DNA from: Desulfarculaceae bacterium
Lineage (GTDB): Bacteria > Desulfobacterota > Desulfarculia > Desulfarculales > Desulfarculaceae
Direction: 5' to 3'
Assembly: GCA_021737145.1 (NCBI GenBank)
Contig: JAIPEN010000011.1
Location: forward strand, 1-64,000
Length of the DNA: 64,000 nt
In this document: piece after piece, positions 24,974 to 33,137 of the stretch
How positions within the stretch are numbered: position 1 is the stretch's first letter
How the letters are laid out: every line of letters begins with the position of its first letter
Made by a program: the position numbers and the translations under genes
Notes under the pieces: generated by a model
Database searches by the model: none
The model's input: the letters and a program-made list of their open reading frames with translations, nothing else
Told to the model about the DNA's origin: nothing

Positions 24974-26920
24974 TCAGATCCGGCTGAGGGGCTCGTCCTC
25001 TCCCAGGGGCTTGCCGCTCACCACGGCGCTGAAGCGCTCGTCGTACTTCAGCTCCACCTGGGGCTCGGCCACCGGCTGGTCCAGGTGCAGCTTCAGCTCG
25101 ATGACCCCCTGGCTCACCAGGCCGGTGACCGCGTAGCCCAGGGTCTTGAGGATGTTCAGGCTGGCCGCGTTCTCGGGCATCACGTAGGCGGTGACCACCT
25201 CGTAACCCCGGTGCTTGGCCACCACCAGCACCGCGCCCATCAAGGCCCGGCCCAGGCCCTTGCCCTGGGCCTCGGTGGCCACCGCGAAGTCCACCTCGGG
25301 GGTGCCCTCGTCGCCCAGCACGTAGCGGGCCACCCCCACCATGCGCTCGGAGCCGAACTCGCCGGTCAGGGCCACCAGGGACATCTCGCGGTGATAGTCG
25401 ATGTTGACCATCTTCTGCATGTCCTTCTTGGGGAAGACCTTGGTGGCGTGCAAAAAGCGGTAGTACACCTCGCGGTCGCTCATGGAGTAGAAGAACTCCT
25501 GCACCATGCGCTCGTCGGTGGGCTTCACCGGCCGGATGAGCACGTGGGAGCCGTCCTTCAGCTCGGCGGCCTGCTCGTAGCGCTCGGGGTAGACCCCGGT
25601 GAACAAGGGGGCCAGGATCTGGCGCTCGCTGATCAGCCCCTCCTCGCGGGCGGCGGTCAACAAGGCGTCGCGGTGGTTGGGATGGGCGATGTCGATCAGG
25701 GCCACGGCCCGCTCCCGGAGCGACAGGCCGTGCAGATAGGCCGCGCCGTACTCGGTGGCCACCGAGCGCACCCCGGCCCGGGTCATGGCCACCCCGGCCC
25801 CGGCGCTCAGGCGGGGCACGATGCGGCTGGCTCCGCCGGTTCCCAGCGAGGGCAGCATCACCACCCCCAGGCCGCCGGGGCTGGCCGAGGCGCCGCGCAA
25901 AAAGTCCACCAAACCGCCCACCCCGGCGTAGACCTTGCCTCCCCGGTCGGCCGAGCAGACCTGGCCGGTCAGGTCCACCTCCAAGACCTCGTGCACCGAG
26001 ATCATGCGGTGGTTGGCCGCGATCACCGCGGGGTCGTTGGTTTCGCGGGTGGAGAGCATCATCACCTGGGGGTTGTTGTCCACGAAGCGGGCCAGCTTCT
26101 CTCCGCCCAGGCAGAAGGAGGCCACCACCTTGTGGGGATAGAGCGACTTGGCCGCCCCGGTGATGACCCCGCTATCGATCAGCGGCAGATAGCCGTCGGT
26201 CAGGGCGTCGGTGTGCACCCCCAGGTTCTTGCGGCCGCTCAGCTCGGCCAGCACCGCCTGGGCCATGGTGCCCAGGCCCACGTGGATGGTGGCTCCGTCG
26301 GGAATGAGCCGGGCCACCTGGCGGGCCGCCTTGAGGGCCACCTCGTCGGGCGCGGGCTGGCTGAAGCTGAGCAGGGGCTCCTCGTGCTCCACGATGCAGT
26401 CCAGGCGGCTCACCGGCACGAAGCTGTCGCCCAGGGTGCGGGGCATGGCCGGGTTCACCTGGGCGATGACCAGGCGGGCCTGCTCCACCGCCTCGCGCAC
26501 CACGTCCACCGCCACTCCCAGGGAGCACCAGCCGTGCTCATCGGGCGGGCTCACCTGGATGAGCACCGCGTCCACCCCCAGGCGGCCGGAGGCGATCAGG
26601 TCGGGCAGGTCGGACAGATACAGGGGCACGTAGTCGGCCGCGCCCTGGCTGACCGCCTGGCGGGCCCCGGCGGCCACGAAAAAGCGCTTGGCCGTGAAGG
26701 CCCCGGCAAAGGCCTCTTCGCTGTACTCCTCCACCGATACGCTGATGGCCTGGATGATCTGGATGTCGCGGAACCTCAGGGCCAGGCGGGCCAGCTCGCT
26801 CACCAGATGGCAAGGCTCGCCGCAGCCCGAACCGATGAGCACCCCGCTGCCCGAGCGCAGCTCGGCCAGGGCCTGCTCCGCGCTCATCAGGCGGGAGCGA
26901 TAGTGCCCGGTCCAGGTCAA
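24974..26920 (-). CDS. Acetyl-CoA hydrolase/CoA-transferase fused to a GNAT acetyltransferase domain
   Basis: 648 residues from a TTG start. Residues ~10-430 are the acetyl-CoA hydrolase/4-hydroxybutyrate CoA-transferase fold (SGSGVLIGSGCGEPCHLV, IHVGLGTMAQAVLAELSGR, VMMLSTRETNDPAVIAAN, LPSLGTGGASRIVPRL, SVATEYGAAYLHGLSLRER). Residues ~490-640 are a GNAT domain (VLIRPVKPTDERMVQEFFYSM ... VDFAVATEAQGKGLGRALM, the acetyl-CoA pyrophosphate loop). The fusion could acylate a protein or acid while regenerating CoA; the activity is unknown. TTG at 26920 overlaps the stop of the upstream small gene (TTGA) behind GAGAAGGA; an in-frame ATG lies at 26887. Confidence 0.85.
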   Translation of the reverse strand: MTWTGHYRSRLMSAEQALAELRSGSGVLIGSGCGEPCHLVSELARLALRFRDIQIIQAISVSVEEYSEEAFAGAFTAKRFFVAAGARQAVSQGAADYVPLYLSDLPDLIASGRLGVDAVLIQVSPPDEHGWCSLGVAVDVVREAVEQARLVIAQVNPAMPRTLGDSFVPVSRLDCIVEHEEPLLSFSQPAPDEVALKAARQVARLIPDGATIHVGLGTMAQAVLAELSGRKNLGVHTDALTDGYLPLIDSGVITGAAKSLYPHKVVASFCLGGEKLARFVDNNPQVMMLSTRETNDPAVIAANHRMISVHEVLEVDLTGQVCSADRGGKVYAGVGGLVDFLRGASASPGGLGVVMLPSLGTGGASRIVPRLSAGAGVAMTRAGVRSVATEYGAAYLHGLSLRERAVALIDIAHPNHRDALLTAAREEGLISERQILAPLFTGVYPERYEQAAELKDGSHVLIRPVKPTDERMVQEFFYSMSDREVYYRFLHATKVFPKKDMQKMVNIDYHREMSLVALTGEFGSERMVGVARYVLGDEGTPEVDFAVATEAQGKGLGRALMGAVLVVAKHRGYEVVTAYVMPENAASLNILKTLGYAVTGLVSQGVIELKLHLDQPVAEPQVELKYDERFSAVVSGKPLGEDEPLSRI

Positions 26921-27114
26921 GCCTGGTCCTTCTCGGGCTTGTCCGGGTTGGCCGGCAGATGGCAGGCCTGGTCCACCAGGCGCTCCACCGTCTCCATGCA
27001 GGGCCTGCCGTTTTCGGCGATGTCGTCCACCAGGCGGTCCCACAGCTCACGGCTGGTATCGAAGCCTTCTTCGAGCGGACGGTCTTTAATCAGATCCTTG
27101 GGGGGTTGCACCAT
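26917..27114 (-). CDS. Small acidic protein translationally coupled to the acetyl-CoA hydrolase-GNAT gene
   Basis: 65 residues: MVQPPKDLIKDRPLEEGF, then a helical segment (SRELWDRLVDDIAENGRPCMETVERLVDQACHLP split around one Gly-Arg-Pro) and a charged end. GAGG is placed seven bases before the ATG. Its TGA overlaps the TTG start of the next gene. Such tight coupling suggests a partner or regulatory chain of the fusion enzyme. No family recognised. Confidence 0.65.
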   Translation of the reverse strand: MVQPPKDLIKDRPLEEGFDTSRELWDRLVDDIAENGRPCMETVERLVDQACHLPANPDKPEKDQA

Positions 27115-27247
27115 TTTCCTCGCTTCCCGTGCATGACACCCCCTATCTTCGCCCCGCGTGGCCCGGGGGTCAAGAGCGGGGGTTGCGTCCGCCGGGGCCG
27201 GGCAGGATAATCAAGAACATAACGCCTGCGCGGAAAGGGCCTTGTAT

Positions 27248-28171
27248 TTGTCGCAGATCGTGGACAATGTGCTGCCGGTTTTCGTGCTCATCGCCCTGGG
27301 CAAGCTCCTTGCCCTAAAGGGGTGGGCGCCCCAGGCCTTTTTCACCGCCTCGGACCGCCTGGTCTACTTCGTGTTCTTCCCGGCCCTGTTGTTCTGGAAG
27401 ATAGGCGCGGCGGGCAGCGAGCTGGTCTTGCCCCTGGGCCTGGTGGGCGCGGTGCTGCTGTCGGTCACCGCGGTCTGGGGCTTAAGCCTGCTCTACTGCC
27501 GCCTGGCCGGGGTGAGCCCCTATCAGGCCGGCACCTTCAGCCAGGTCTCCTACCGCTTCAACACCTACATCGGCATGGCCGTGGTGCTCTCGGCCTTTGG
27601 CGAGGAGGGCATCGGCGTTTTCGGGGTGATCATCTCGGTGGCCATCCCCTTCATCAACCTGCTGGCCGTGGGCACCCTGGTCTGGTTTTCCCAGGCCGAG
27701 TTCAGCGGCATGCAAAAGGGCAAGCTGGTCATCAAGGCCATCCTGGTCAATCCCCTGATCCTGGCCTGTTTGGCGGGCATCGCCTGGGCCCACTCGGGCC
27801 TCGCCTTCCCGGTGTTCGTCCAGCGCTCCTTCGCCCTGTCCGCCGCGCTCAGCCTGCCCTTGGCCCTGTTGTCCATCGGCAACTCCCTGGCCCTGGACAA
27901 GCTCAAGGGACGCCTGGGCCTGAGCTTCGTTTCCTGCGTGCTCAAGCTGGGCGCCCTGCCCCTGGTGGGCTGGGCCCTGCTAAGCCTGGCCGGGGTGAGC
28001 GGCCTGGGCCTGGCCGTGGCCATGGTCTTTTTGTCCCTGCCCACCGCCACCAGCGCCTACGTGCTCTCCACCCAGATGAACTCCGACGCGGACCTGGCCG
28101 GGGCGGCCATCGTGCTCTCCACCCTGCTGGGGTTCTTTTCCCTGTCCCTGGTGGTGCTGCTTTTCGCCTGA
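27248..28171 (+). CDS. AEC-family (auxin efflux carrier/malonate permease-like) transporter
   Basis: About 307 residues and ten hydrophobic helices. It opens SQIVDNVLPVFVLIALGKLLA, the usual AEC N-terminus; later FSQVSYRFNTYIGMAVV and the SLPTATSAYVLSTQMNSDADLAG motif near the C-terminus are typical. The substrate is probably a carboxylate. A TTG at 27248 is preferred because GGAAAGGG lies nine bases upstream; another TTG at 27242 and a longer frame from 27158 are less likely. Repeat copy D begins five bases after the stop. Confidence 0.82.
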   Translation: MSQIVDNVLPVFVLIALGKLLALKGWAPQAFFTASDRLVYFVFFPALLFWKIGAAGSELVLPLGLVGAVLLSVTAVWGLSLLYCRLAGVSPYQAGTFSQVSYRFNTYIGMAVVLSAFGEEGIGVFGVIISVAIPFINLLAVGTLVWFSQAEFSGMQKGKLVIKAILVNPLILACLAGIAWAHSGLAFPVFVQRSFALSAALSLPLALLSIGNSLALDKLKGRLGLSFVSCVLKLGALPLVGWALLSLAGVSGLGLAVAMVFLSLPTATSAYVLSTQMNSDADLAGAAIVLSTLLGFFSLSLVVLLFA

Positions 28172-28176
28172 GGCTG

Positions 28177-28299
28177 CCGGCTTCGCCAGGTGCGGCTATG
28201 CTGCGTTGCGGGGTGCGCTCGCTTCCTCGGCGTATCGGCATATACGCCTGCGGGGCTCGCTTGCCCGACGCCTTGCCTAGCCACGCCTGGCTGTGCCGG
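28177..28299. repeat. Dispersed intergenic palindromic repeat, copy D
   Basis: 123 bp beginning CCGGCTTCGCCAGGTGCGG and ending CTGGCTGTGCCGG. The central arm is CGGCGTATCGG/CATATACGCCTGCGG and the right part is CGCTTGCCCGACGCCTTGCC. It directly follows the AEC transporter stop codon. Confidence 0.8.
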
Positions 28300-28329
28300 T
28301 GCCTGGGGATAATTTCGGCTAAAGGTTAC

Positions 28330-28369
28330 TGTTGGGTTTCGGGGCGGGAGCCCCTCTACCCAACCTACA
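28330..28369 (-). repeat. Short interspersed element of the GTTGGG/CGAAACCCAAC type
   Basis: Read on the minus strand it is GTAGGTTGGGTAGAGGGGC, a few bases, then CCCGAAACCCAACA. A related copy (GGGCCGGGTAGAGCGC-AACGAAACCCGACA) occurs on the + strand at 47795-47825. I recall similar GGGTTGAGCGCAGCGAAACCC elements from many bacterial genomes, but that is memory, not a search. Confidence 0.5.
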
Positions 28370-28462
28370 CGATCCCTGAAAGGCGCCCCCTGGCTGCTCC
28401 CTGACGATCCTTTTTGCGCCGCGCCCGGCTTCGTGCTAAAAAGAGCGGCAAAGGAGGGCCCC

Positions 28463-28648
28463 ATGAGCAAAATGACCGTGTTCCTTATCCGGGCCGGGGC
28501 CGGCCTGCTGGGCGGCTTCATCCTGTGGCGTCTGTTCTTCCGCGAGACCACGCCCTGGTGGACCTTCCTGGTGCTGGCGGTGATCGTGGTGGCCGCGGCC
28601 TATGCCTCGGAGATCTGGCGGCTCAAGAGCAAGCTGAATAAAAAGTAG
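28463..28648 (+). CDS. Small two-helix membrane protein of unknown function
   Basis: 61 residues: two hydrophobic spans (TVFLIRAGAGLLGGFILWRLFF and WWTFLVLAVIVVAAAYASEIW, each broken at its ends by charged residues) and a basic end (RLKSKLNKK). The start at 28463 follows AAAGGAGG; an upstream frame to 28433 is ignored. It resembles short inner-membrane proteins without assigned role. It ends before a strong terminator. Confidence 0.72.
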   Translation: MSKMTVFLIRAGAGLLGGFILWRLFFRETTPWWTFLVLAVIVVAAAYASEIWRLKSKLNKK

Positions 28649-28655
28649 CCCCCCC

Positions 28656-28700
28656 CAAAAAAATCGAACGGCCAACCCCCTTGCGGGGGTTGGCCGTTTT
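28656..28700. terminator. Bidirectional intrinsic terminator
   Basis: AACGGCCAACCCCC (28667-28680) and GGGGGTTGGCCGTT (28685-28698) form a perfect 14-bp stem with a TTGC loop. T-runs occur on both sides (A-run at 28656-28663 for the minus strand, TTTT on the + strand). It serves the small membrane protein and the convergent acetolactate decarboxylase/leuB side. Confidence 0.92.
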
Positions 28701-28719
28701 GCGTCGCATGGTCCGGGCT

Positions 28720-29514
28720 CTAGTGCTTGCCCTGCTCCACCGCCTTCAGGGCCTTGGCCCGGTCGCGCTCAAGGTCCATCTGCATGAAGCGCTTGTTTTT
28801 GGGCAGGACCAGCATGAAGCGCGGAGTCAGGTCCACCTCCACCACCGCGTCGCGGATCTTCACGGCCAGCAGGTGGCCGCCGCGTTTTTTGGCCGCGCCC
28901 AGAAAGTGCAGATGCCAGCCCGGCGCGCCGATGCCCTTCATGTAGGCCGGCGAGAGGAAGCCGATGAGTTCGCCCTGCAGGTTTTTCCACTCGAACACGG
29001 CCTGCTTTTTCGCCGCCTGGGCCAGGGGCGGATAGGGCTCCTTCTGGCGGGGCACCGAGCGGGCCTTCACGTAGTCGAACGCCCCGGTGACTCTGATCGC
29101 ATAAAAATAGTTGGCGCTGGGCAGGCGGGCCTGCACCCACTTTTGGAAGCTCGCGTAGTCCAGGGGCTCGGTCAGGGAATAGCTGAGGTCGGCCTTGAAA
29201 GTGGTCACCTGGGCGAAAGGCGTGGTGGCGCTGGGGGGCACGCGGCGGGGCACCCCCTGCATGTCCACCCGGTATACCGTGCCGCCGCTGACCACCATCT
29301 CGCCGTCCAGGGCGTCGAAGGTGCCCAGGCCCAAATCGCCGTGGCGGGTCAGCTCGCCCACCTTGACCGAGCCTTGGTAGTCCCCGGCCAGCAGGGCGTC
29401 CAACAGCGACACCTGATACAGGGCCTCGCCGTCCCGGGCCGCGGCCGGGCCGGCCAAGGCCAACACCAGGGCCAGGGCGATCAGCCAGGCGCGCGGCTTC
29501 ATTTTAGCCCACAT
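28720..29514 (-). CDS. budA: Exported alpha-acetolactate decarboxylase
   Basis: Converts alpha-acetolactate to acetoin. 264 residues. Residues 1-27 are a signal peptide (WLIALALVLALAGPAAA), unlike cytoplasmic BudA of Klebsiella but like exported AldB forms. Family motifs: SLLDALLAGDYQGSVKVGEL, HGDLGLGTFDALDGEMV, zinc-binding GWHLHFL and the C-terminal DLERDRAKALKAVEQ helix. ATG at 29514 or 29502 is possible; neither has a strong site. It lies just downstream of the ilv-leu operon, which makes its substrate, but in the periplasm the link would be with leaked acetolactate. Confidence 0.88.
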   Translation of the reverse strand: MWAKMKPRAWLIALALVLALAGPAAARDGEALYQVSLLDALLAGDYQGSVKVGELTRHGDLGLGTFDALDGEMVVSGGTVYRVDMQGVPRRVPPSATTPFAQVTTFKADLSYSLTEPLDYASFQKWVQARLPSANYFYAIRVTGAFDYVKARSVPRQKEPYPPLAQAAKKQAVFEWKNLQGELIGFLSPAYMKGIGAPGWHLHFLGAAKKRGGHLLAVKIRDAVVEVDLTPRFMLVLPKNKRFMQMDLERDRAKALKAVEQGKH

Positions 29515-29534
29515 ATTTCACGAGTCCCGTGCTT

Positions 29535-29555
29535 CCGGCTGCGCCAGCCGCCGGG
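29535..29555. repeat. Left-end fragment of the dispersed palindromic repeat
   Basis: CCGGCTGCGCCAGCCGCCGG matches the first bases of copy B (16084) and then diverges. It sits in the 135-bp gap between budA and leuB. Confidence 0.45.
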
Positions 29556-29649
29556 TGCATTTCCTTTAATAAAATGGCTCTATTCATACCAACCCCATAA
29601 ATGCTTAAACCAAAATCCCTGCCGCTCGGTCCCCGTGAAATAGGTGGGC

Positions 29650-30645
29650 TCAGCCCTCCATCCGGGCCACGACCGCCGAGGCCATGCCCATGGTGCTCAG
29701 GGAGCCGCCCAGATCCTGGGTGGTCTCGCCGGCGGCCAGGCACCCGGCCAGGGCCGCCTCCACCCGGTCGGCCTCGTCGCCGTAGCCCAGGCTCCTGAGC
29801 AGCATGGCCCCGCAGAGGATGGCCGCGCTGGGGTTGGCCTTTCCCTGGCCCGCGATGTCCGGGGCGCTGCCGTGCACCGGCTCGAACAGGCCCGGCCCGT
29901 CGCCCAGGTTGGCGCTGGGGCACATGCCCAGCCCGCCGATGAGCCCGGCGGCCAGGTCGGAGAGGATGTCGCCGAAGAGGTTGGTGGTCACCATCACCTG
30001 GAAGTCGCTGGGCTTGAGGATCATGCGCATGGCCACCGAGTCCACCAGGGCCTCCTCGTACTCCACGCCGTCGAACTCCGCCGCCGCCCGGCGGCAGGCC
30101 TCCAAAAACACGGTGTCGGTTTTCTTGAGCACGTTGACCTTGTGAACCGCGGTCACCTTGCCGTAGCCGGCTTGCCGGGCAAACTCAAAGGCATGGCGCG
30201 CGATGCGGTAAGAGGCCGCGTCGCTGATCACCCGGGTGGCCGTGGCCACGCCCGGGCCGCGCTCGCCCTCCTCGCCGATGTAGAGCCCTTCGCTGTTTTC
30301 GCGCACGATCATCATGTCGGTCTCGGGGCGCAGGCAGTCCACGCCCGCGTAGGCCTTGGAGGGCCTGAGGTTGGCCCAGGCGCCCAGCTCCTTGCGCAGG
30401 CGCAGGATAACCTCGGCCGCGCTGGCCCCCACCGCCCCGAAGATCACCGCCTCGGCCGCCTTGGCCCCGGCCAGGGTCTCCTCGGGCATGGCCTGCCCGG
30501 TGCGCTCCAGGCAGTCGTCGCCCGCGTCGTAGTGCTTGTAGGCAAAGGGAGCCCCGGTGGCGTCCAACACCGCCAGCTCGGCCTCCACCACCTCGGGGCC
30601 CACCCCGTCGCCGCCGATTACCGCGATCTCGTGCTGCTTGCTCAT
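29650..30645 (-). CDS. leuB: 3-isopropylmalate dehydrogenase
   Basis: Oxidative decarboxylation of 3-isopropylmalate in leucine synthesis. 331 residues, slightly shorter than typical LeuB (350-360). Beta-decarboxylating dehydrogenase signatures: GGDGVGPEVV, LRKELGAWANLRPSKAY, VRENSEGLYIGEEG, KVNVLKKTD, VTTNLFGDILSDLAAGLIG (the family signature, Mg/substrate site) and EPVHGSAPDIAGQGKANP. The ATG at 30645 overlaps the leuD stop by four bases (ATGA). Confidence 0.93.
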   Translation of the reverse strand: MSKQHEIAVIGGDGVGPEVVEAELAVLDATGAPFAYKHYDAGDDCLERTGQAMPEETLAGAKAAEAVIFGAVGASAAEVILRLRKELGAWANLRPSKAYAGVDCLRPETDMMIVRENSEGLYIGEEGERGPGVATATRVISDAASYRIARHAFEFARQAGYGKVTAVHKVNVLKKTDTVFLEACRRAAAEFDGVEYEEALVDSVAMRMILKPSDFQVMVTTNLFGDILSDLAAGLIGGLGMCPSANLGDGPGLFEPVHGSAPDIAGQGKANPSAAILCGAMLLRSLGYGDEADRVEAALAGCLAAGETTQDLGGSLSTMGMASAVVARMEG

Positions 30646-31265
30646 TGCTGTCCTCCGCTCACCGCCGCCTGCCAGGGGGCGGCGTGCTCTTTCTCGTATT
30701 CGGCGATCTCCTGCTCGTGGGTCAGGGTCAGCCCGATGTCGTCCAGGCCCTCCAGCAGGCACTGCTTGCGGAAGGGGTCCACCGCAAAGAAGCAGGCGAA
30801 CTCGCCCGGCCCGCTGAGGGTCTGCTCCTTCAGGTCCACCGTGAGCCTGTAGCCCAGGTTGGCCTCCACCCGCTTGAACAGGTCGTCCACCAGGGGCGTC
30901 TCCAGCTCGATGGGCAGCAGGCCGATCTTGTAGCAGTTGTTCTTGAAGATGTCGGCGAAGCTGGGCGCGAGGAGCACCCGGAAGCCGTAGTCCTGCAAGG
31001 CCCAGGGGGCGTGCTCCCGGCTGGAGCCGGAGCCGAAGTTCTCGCGGGCCAGCAGAATATTTGCTTCCTTGTAGTGCGGCCGGTTCATGACGAACTCGTC
31101 CACCTCGTTGCCCGCCTCGTCGAACCGGTGGTGATACATAAGCACCTCGCCGAAACCCTCCCGCTCGGTGCGCTTCAAAAACTGCTTGGGAACCAGTTGG
31201 TCCGTGTCCACATGGGCCATGTCCAAGGGAACCACCACGCCGGTGAACTTGTTGAATTTGTGCAT
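30642..31265 (-). CDS. leuD: 3-isopropylmalate dehydratase small subunit
   Basis: Swivelling domain of isopropylmalate isomerase. 207 residues, bacterial-type length. FTGVVVPLDMAHVDTDQLVPKQFL at the N-terminus and ARENFGSGSSREHAPWALQDYG with LLAPSFADIFKNNCYKIGLLPIEL are diagnostic. The start MHKFNKF at 31265 is chosen over a longer frame because it matches the family N-terminus and has GAGAG upstream. It is separated from leuC by a 262-bp region full of hairpins. Confidence 0.93.
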   Translation of the reverse strand: MHKFNKFTGVVVPLDMAHVDTDQLVPKQFLKRTEREGFGEVLMYHHRFDEAGNEVDEFVMNRPHYKEANILLARENFGSGSSREHAPWALQDYGFRVLLAPSFADIFKNNCYKIGLLPIELETPLVDDLFKRVEANLGYRLTVDLKEQTLSGPGEFACFFAVDPFRKQCLLEGLDDIGLTLTHEQEIAEYEKEHAAPWQAAVSGGQQ

Positions 31266-31279
31266 GTCGCTCTCGTTTC

Positions 31280-31519
31280 GGGGGAACCCTTTTTTGAAAA
31301 AAAGGGTTCCCCCCGTCCCCCTCCCCAAAAACTTCGCCGAAAATCGCCGCCCCTGGTCCGGCCGGAGCCGGCCTGCGCGCCGGCGATTTTCGAGCAAGGG
31401 GGTGGGAACCGGGTTGACCTTTGTTTTTAAACCCTGGGATGTGGCGCGAAGCGCGCCACATCCCGCAAAGTTTTTTGAGGGGGGCGCGGGGGGAGGCTTT
31501 TTTCAAAAAGCCTCCCCCC
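31280..31519 (-). other. Cluster of four hairpins between leuC and leuD
   Basis: Four strong inverted repeats lie in this 262-bp gap: GGGGGAACCCTTTTTT with its complement (31280-31313); CGAAAATCGCCG/CGGCGATTTTCG enclosing a GCCGG-rich loop (31338-31392); GGGATGTGGCGCG/CGCGCCACATCCC, a perfect 13-bp stem (31436-31464); and GGGGGGAGGCTTTTT/AAAAAGCCTCCCCCC, a 15-bp stem with a 2-base centre (31488-31519). The leu genes run through it on the minus strand. No coding frame with a ribosome site is visible. Confidence 0.75.
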
Positions 31520-31527
31520 GTCCTCTC

Positions 31528-32922
31528 CTACATAAACTCTCTCGGATCGCTCAGGCGGCCGTTGATGGCGCTGGCCGCGGCCATGGCCGGGCCCACCAGG
31601 TGGGTGCGGCCGCCGTGACCCTGGCGGTCCTTGAAGTTGCGGTTGCTGGTGGAGGCGCAGCGCTTGCCCGCGGGCAGCACGTCCGGGTTCATGGCCAGGC
31701 ACATGGAGCAGCCGGGCAGGCGCCACTGGAAGCCCGCCTCGCTGAAGACCTTGTCCAGGCCCTCGGCCTCGGCCTCGGCCTTGACCCGCTCGGAGCCGGG
31801 CACCACCAGGGCGGTGACGCCATCGGCCACCTTCTTGCCCTTGACCACGGCCGCGGCGGCGCGCAGGTCTTCCAGGCGGCCGTTGGTGCAGGAGCCGATG
31901 AAGGCGTAGTCGATGGGCACCTGGTTCAGTTTGTCGCCGGGCTTGAGCCCCTGGTAGGCCAGGGCCTCGGCCGCGGCCTTGGCCGCCTCGCCTTGGAAGC
32001 CGGCCGGGTCGGGCGCCGTCTGGCTGATGCCCGCCACCTGTCCCGGGTTGGTGCCCCAGGTGACCATGGGTTCCAGGCCGGCCAGGTCCACGGTCTCGGT
32101 CCGCTTGAACTTGGCGTCCGGGTCGCTGGGCAGGGTGCGCCAATAGGCCACGGCCTTATCCCAGTCCTGGCCCCGGGGGGCGTGGGGGCGGCCCTCGAGC
32201 CAGGCGAAGGTGGTCTCGTCCGGGGCCACCATGCCCGAGCGGGCGCCCGCTTCGATGGACATGTTGCACATGGTCATGCGACCTTCCATGGACAGGCCGC
32301 GCACCGCCTCGCCCTGATACTCTATGGCGAAGCCGGTGGCCCCGGCCGCGCCCAGGTGGCCGATGATGTATAGGATCAGGTCCTTGGCTCCGCAGCCGGC
32401 GGGCAGGGCGCCCTCGGCCCGCATGGCCAGGCAGGGCGGCTTGTCCTGGGGCAGGGTCTGGGTGGCCAAGACGTGCTCCACCTCGCTGGTGCCGATGCCA
32501 AAGGCCAGGGCCCCCAAGGCCCCGTGGGTGGCGGTGTGGCTGTCGCCGGCCACCACGGTGGTCCCCGGCAACACCAGGCCCTGCTCGGGCATGGTCACGT
32601 GGATCACCCCGTTGCCCGCCTTTCCCCATCCGAAGTAGGGCACCCCGAACTCGGCGGTGTTGGCCTCCAGGGAGGCCAGCTGGTTCTCGGCGATCTCGTC
32701 GGCCAGGGGCCGCGCCGTGCTGTTGGTGGGGGTCACGTGGTCGCAGACCGCATAGGTCAGGTCGGGCCGCCGCACCTTGCGGCCGTCGCGCCTAAGGGCG
32801 GCGAAGGCCTGGGGCGAGGTGACCTCGTGCACCAGGTGGCGGTCGATGTAGATCAGGTCCGGCCGGCCGCTTTCGCGGCGCACCAGATGGTTGTCCCAGA
32901 TTTTATCAAGCAGGGTTGGCAC
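31528..32922 (-). CDS. leuC: 3-isopropylmalate dehydratase large subunit
   Basis: [4Fe-4S] subunit of isopropylmalate isomerase. 464 residues, close to E. coli LeuC. Cluster Cys in [12 protein letters not shown] (about 345-355) and in [12 protein letters not shown] (about 405-416); substrate motifs [15 protein letters not shown] and [25 protein letters not shown] are present. GTG start at 32922 ([10 protein letters not shown] follows) with AAAGGA upstream. Confidence 0.95.
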   Translation of the reverse strand: MPTLLDKIWDNHLVRRESGRPDLIYIDRHLVHEVTSPQAFAALRRDGRKVRRPDLTYAVCDHVTPTNSTARPLADEIAENQLASLEANTAEFGVPYFGWGKAGNGVIHVTMPEQGLVLPGTTVVAGDSHTATHGALGALAFGIGTSEVEHVLATQTLPQDKPPCLAMRAEGALPAGCGAKDLILYIIGHLGAAGATGFAIEYQGEAVRGLSMEGRMTMCNMSIEAGARSGMVAPDETTFAWLEGRPHAPRGQDWDKAVAYWRTLPSDPDAKFKRTETVDLAGLEPMVTWGTNPGQVAGISQTAPDPAGFQGEAAKAAAEALAYQGLKPGDKLNQVPIDYAFIGSCTNGRLEDLRAAAAVVKGKKVADGVTALVVPGSERVKAEAEAEGLDKVFSEAGFQWRLPGCSMCLAMNPDVLPAGKRCASTSNRNFKDRQGHGGRTHLVGPAMAAASAINGRLSDPREFM

Positions 32923-33066
32923 GGGAAATCCTTTGCCTTACGGGGTGGCCCCGCTGTTCGATTTTATAAAGACACGGGTCAATATAGCACGGCAGCCGTT
33001 AAACCAAAGCGGCTAAGACGGCTTGCCCGGCGGGGCGCTATTCCGGCGCGAGGGCAGGATAGTGCA

Positions 33067-33120
33067 GCCAATCGCCGCCCCGAGGCGCACCAAAAGCGTG
33101 CGTCAAGGGCGGCGATTGGC
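33067..33120 (-). other. Perfect 14-bp inverted repeat downstream of ilvC
   Basis: GCCAATCGCCGCCC (33067-33080) and GGGCGGCGATTGGC (33107-33120) are exact complements; the 26-nt loop has an inner CGCAC/GTGCG stem. It lies 17 bases after the ilvC stop, before leuC. There is no T-run, so it may stabilise the ilv mRNA 3' end or act as a processing site rather than an intrinsic terminator. Minus-strand TATATT and TTGGTT boxes 30-60 bases further could form a weak leuC promoter. Confidence 0.6.
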
Positions 33121-33137
33121 GAAACGCGGGCCGCTGC

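Noticed and set aside
31269-31506. N-terminal extensions of leuD and leuB frames into the leuC-leuD gap
   Set aside because: They translate hairpin sequence; the family N-termini begin at 31265 and 30645.
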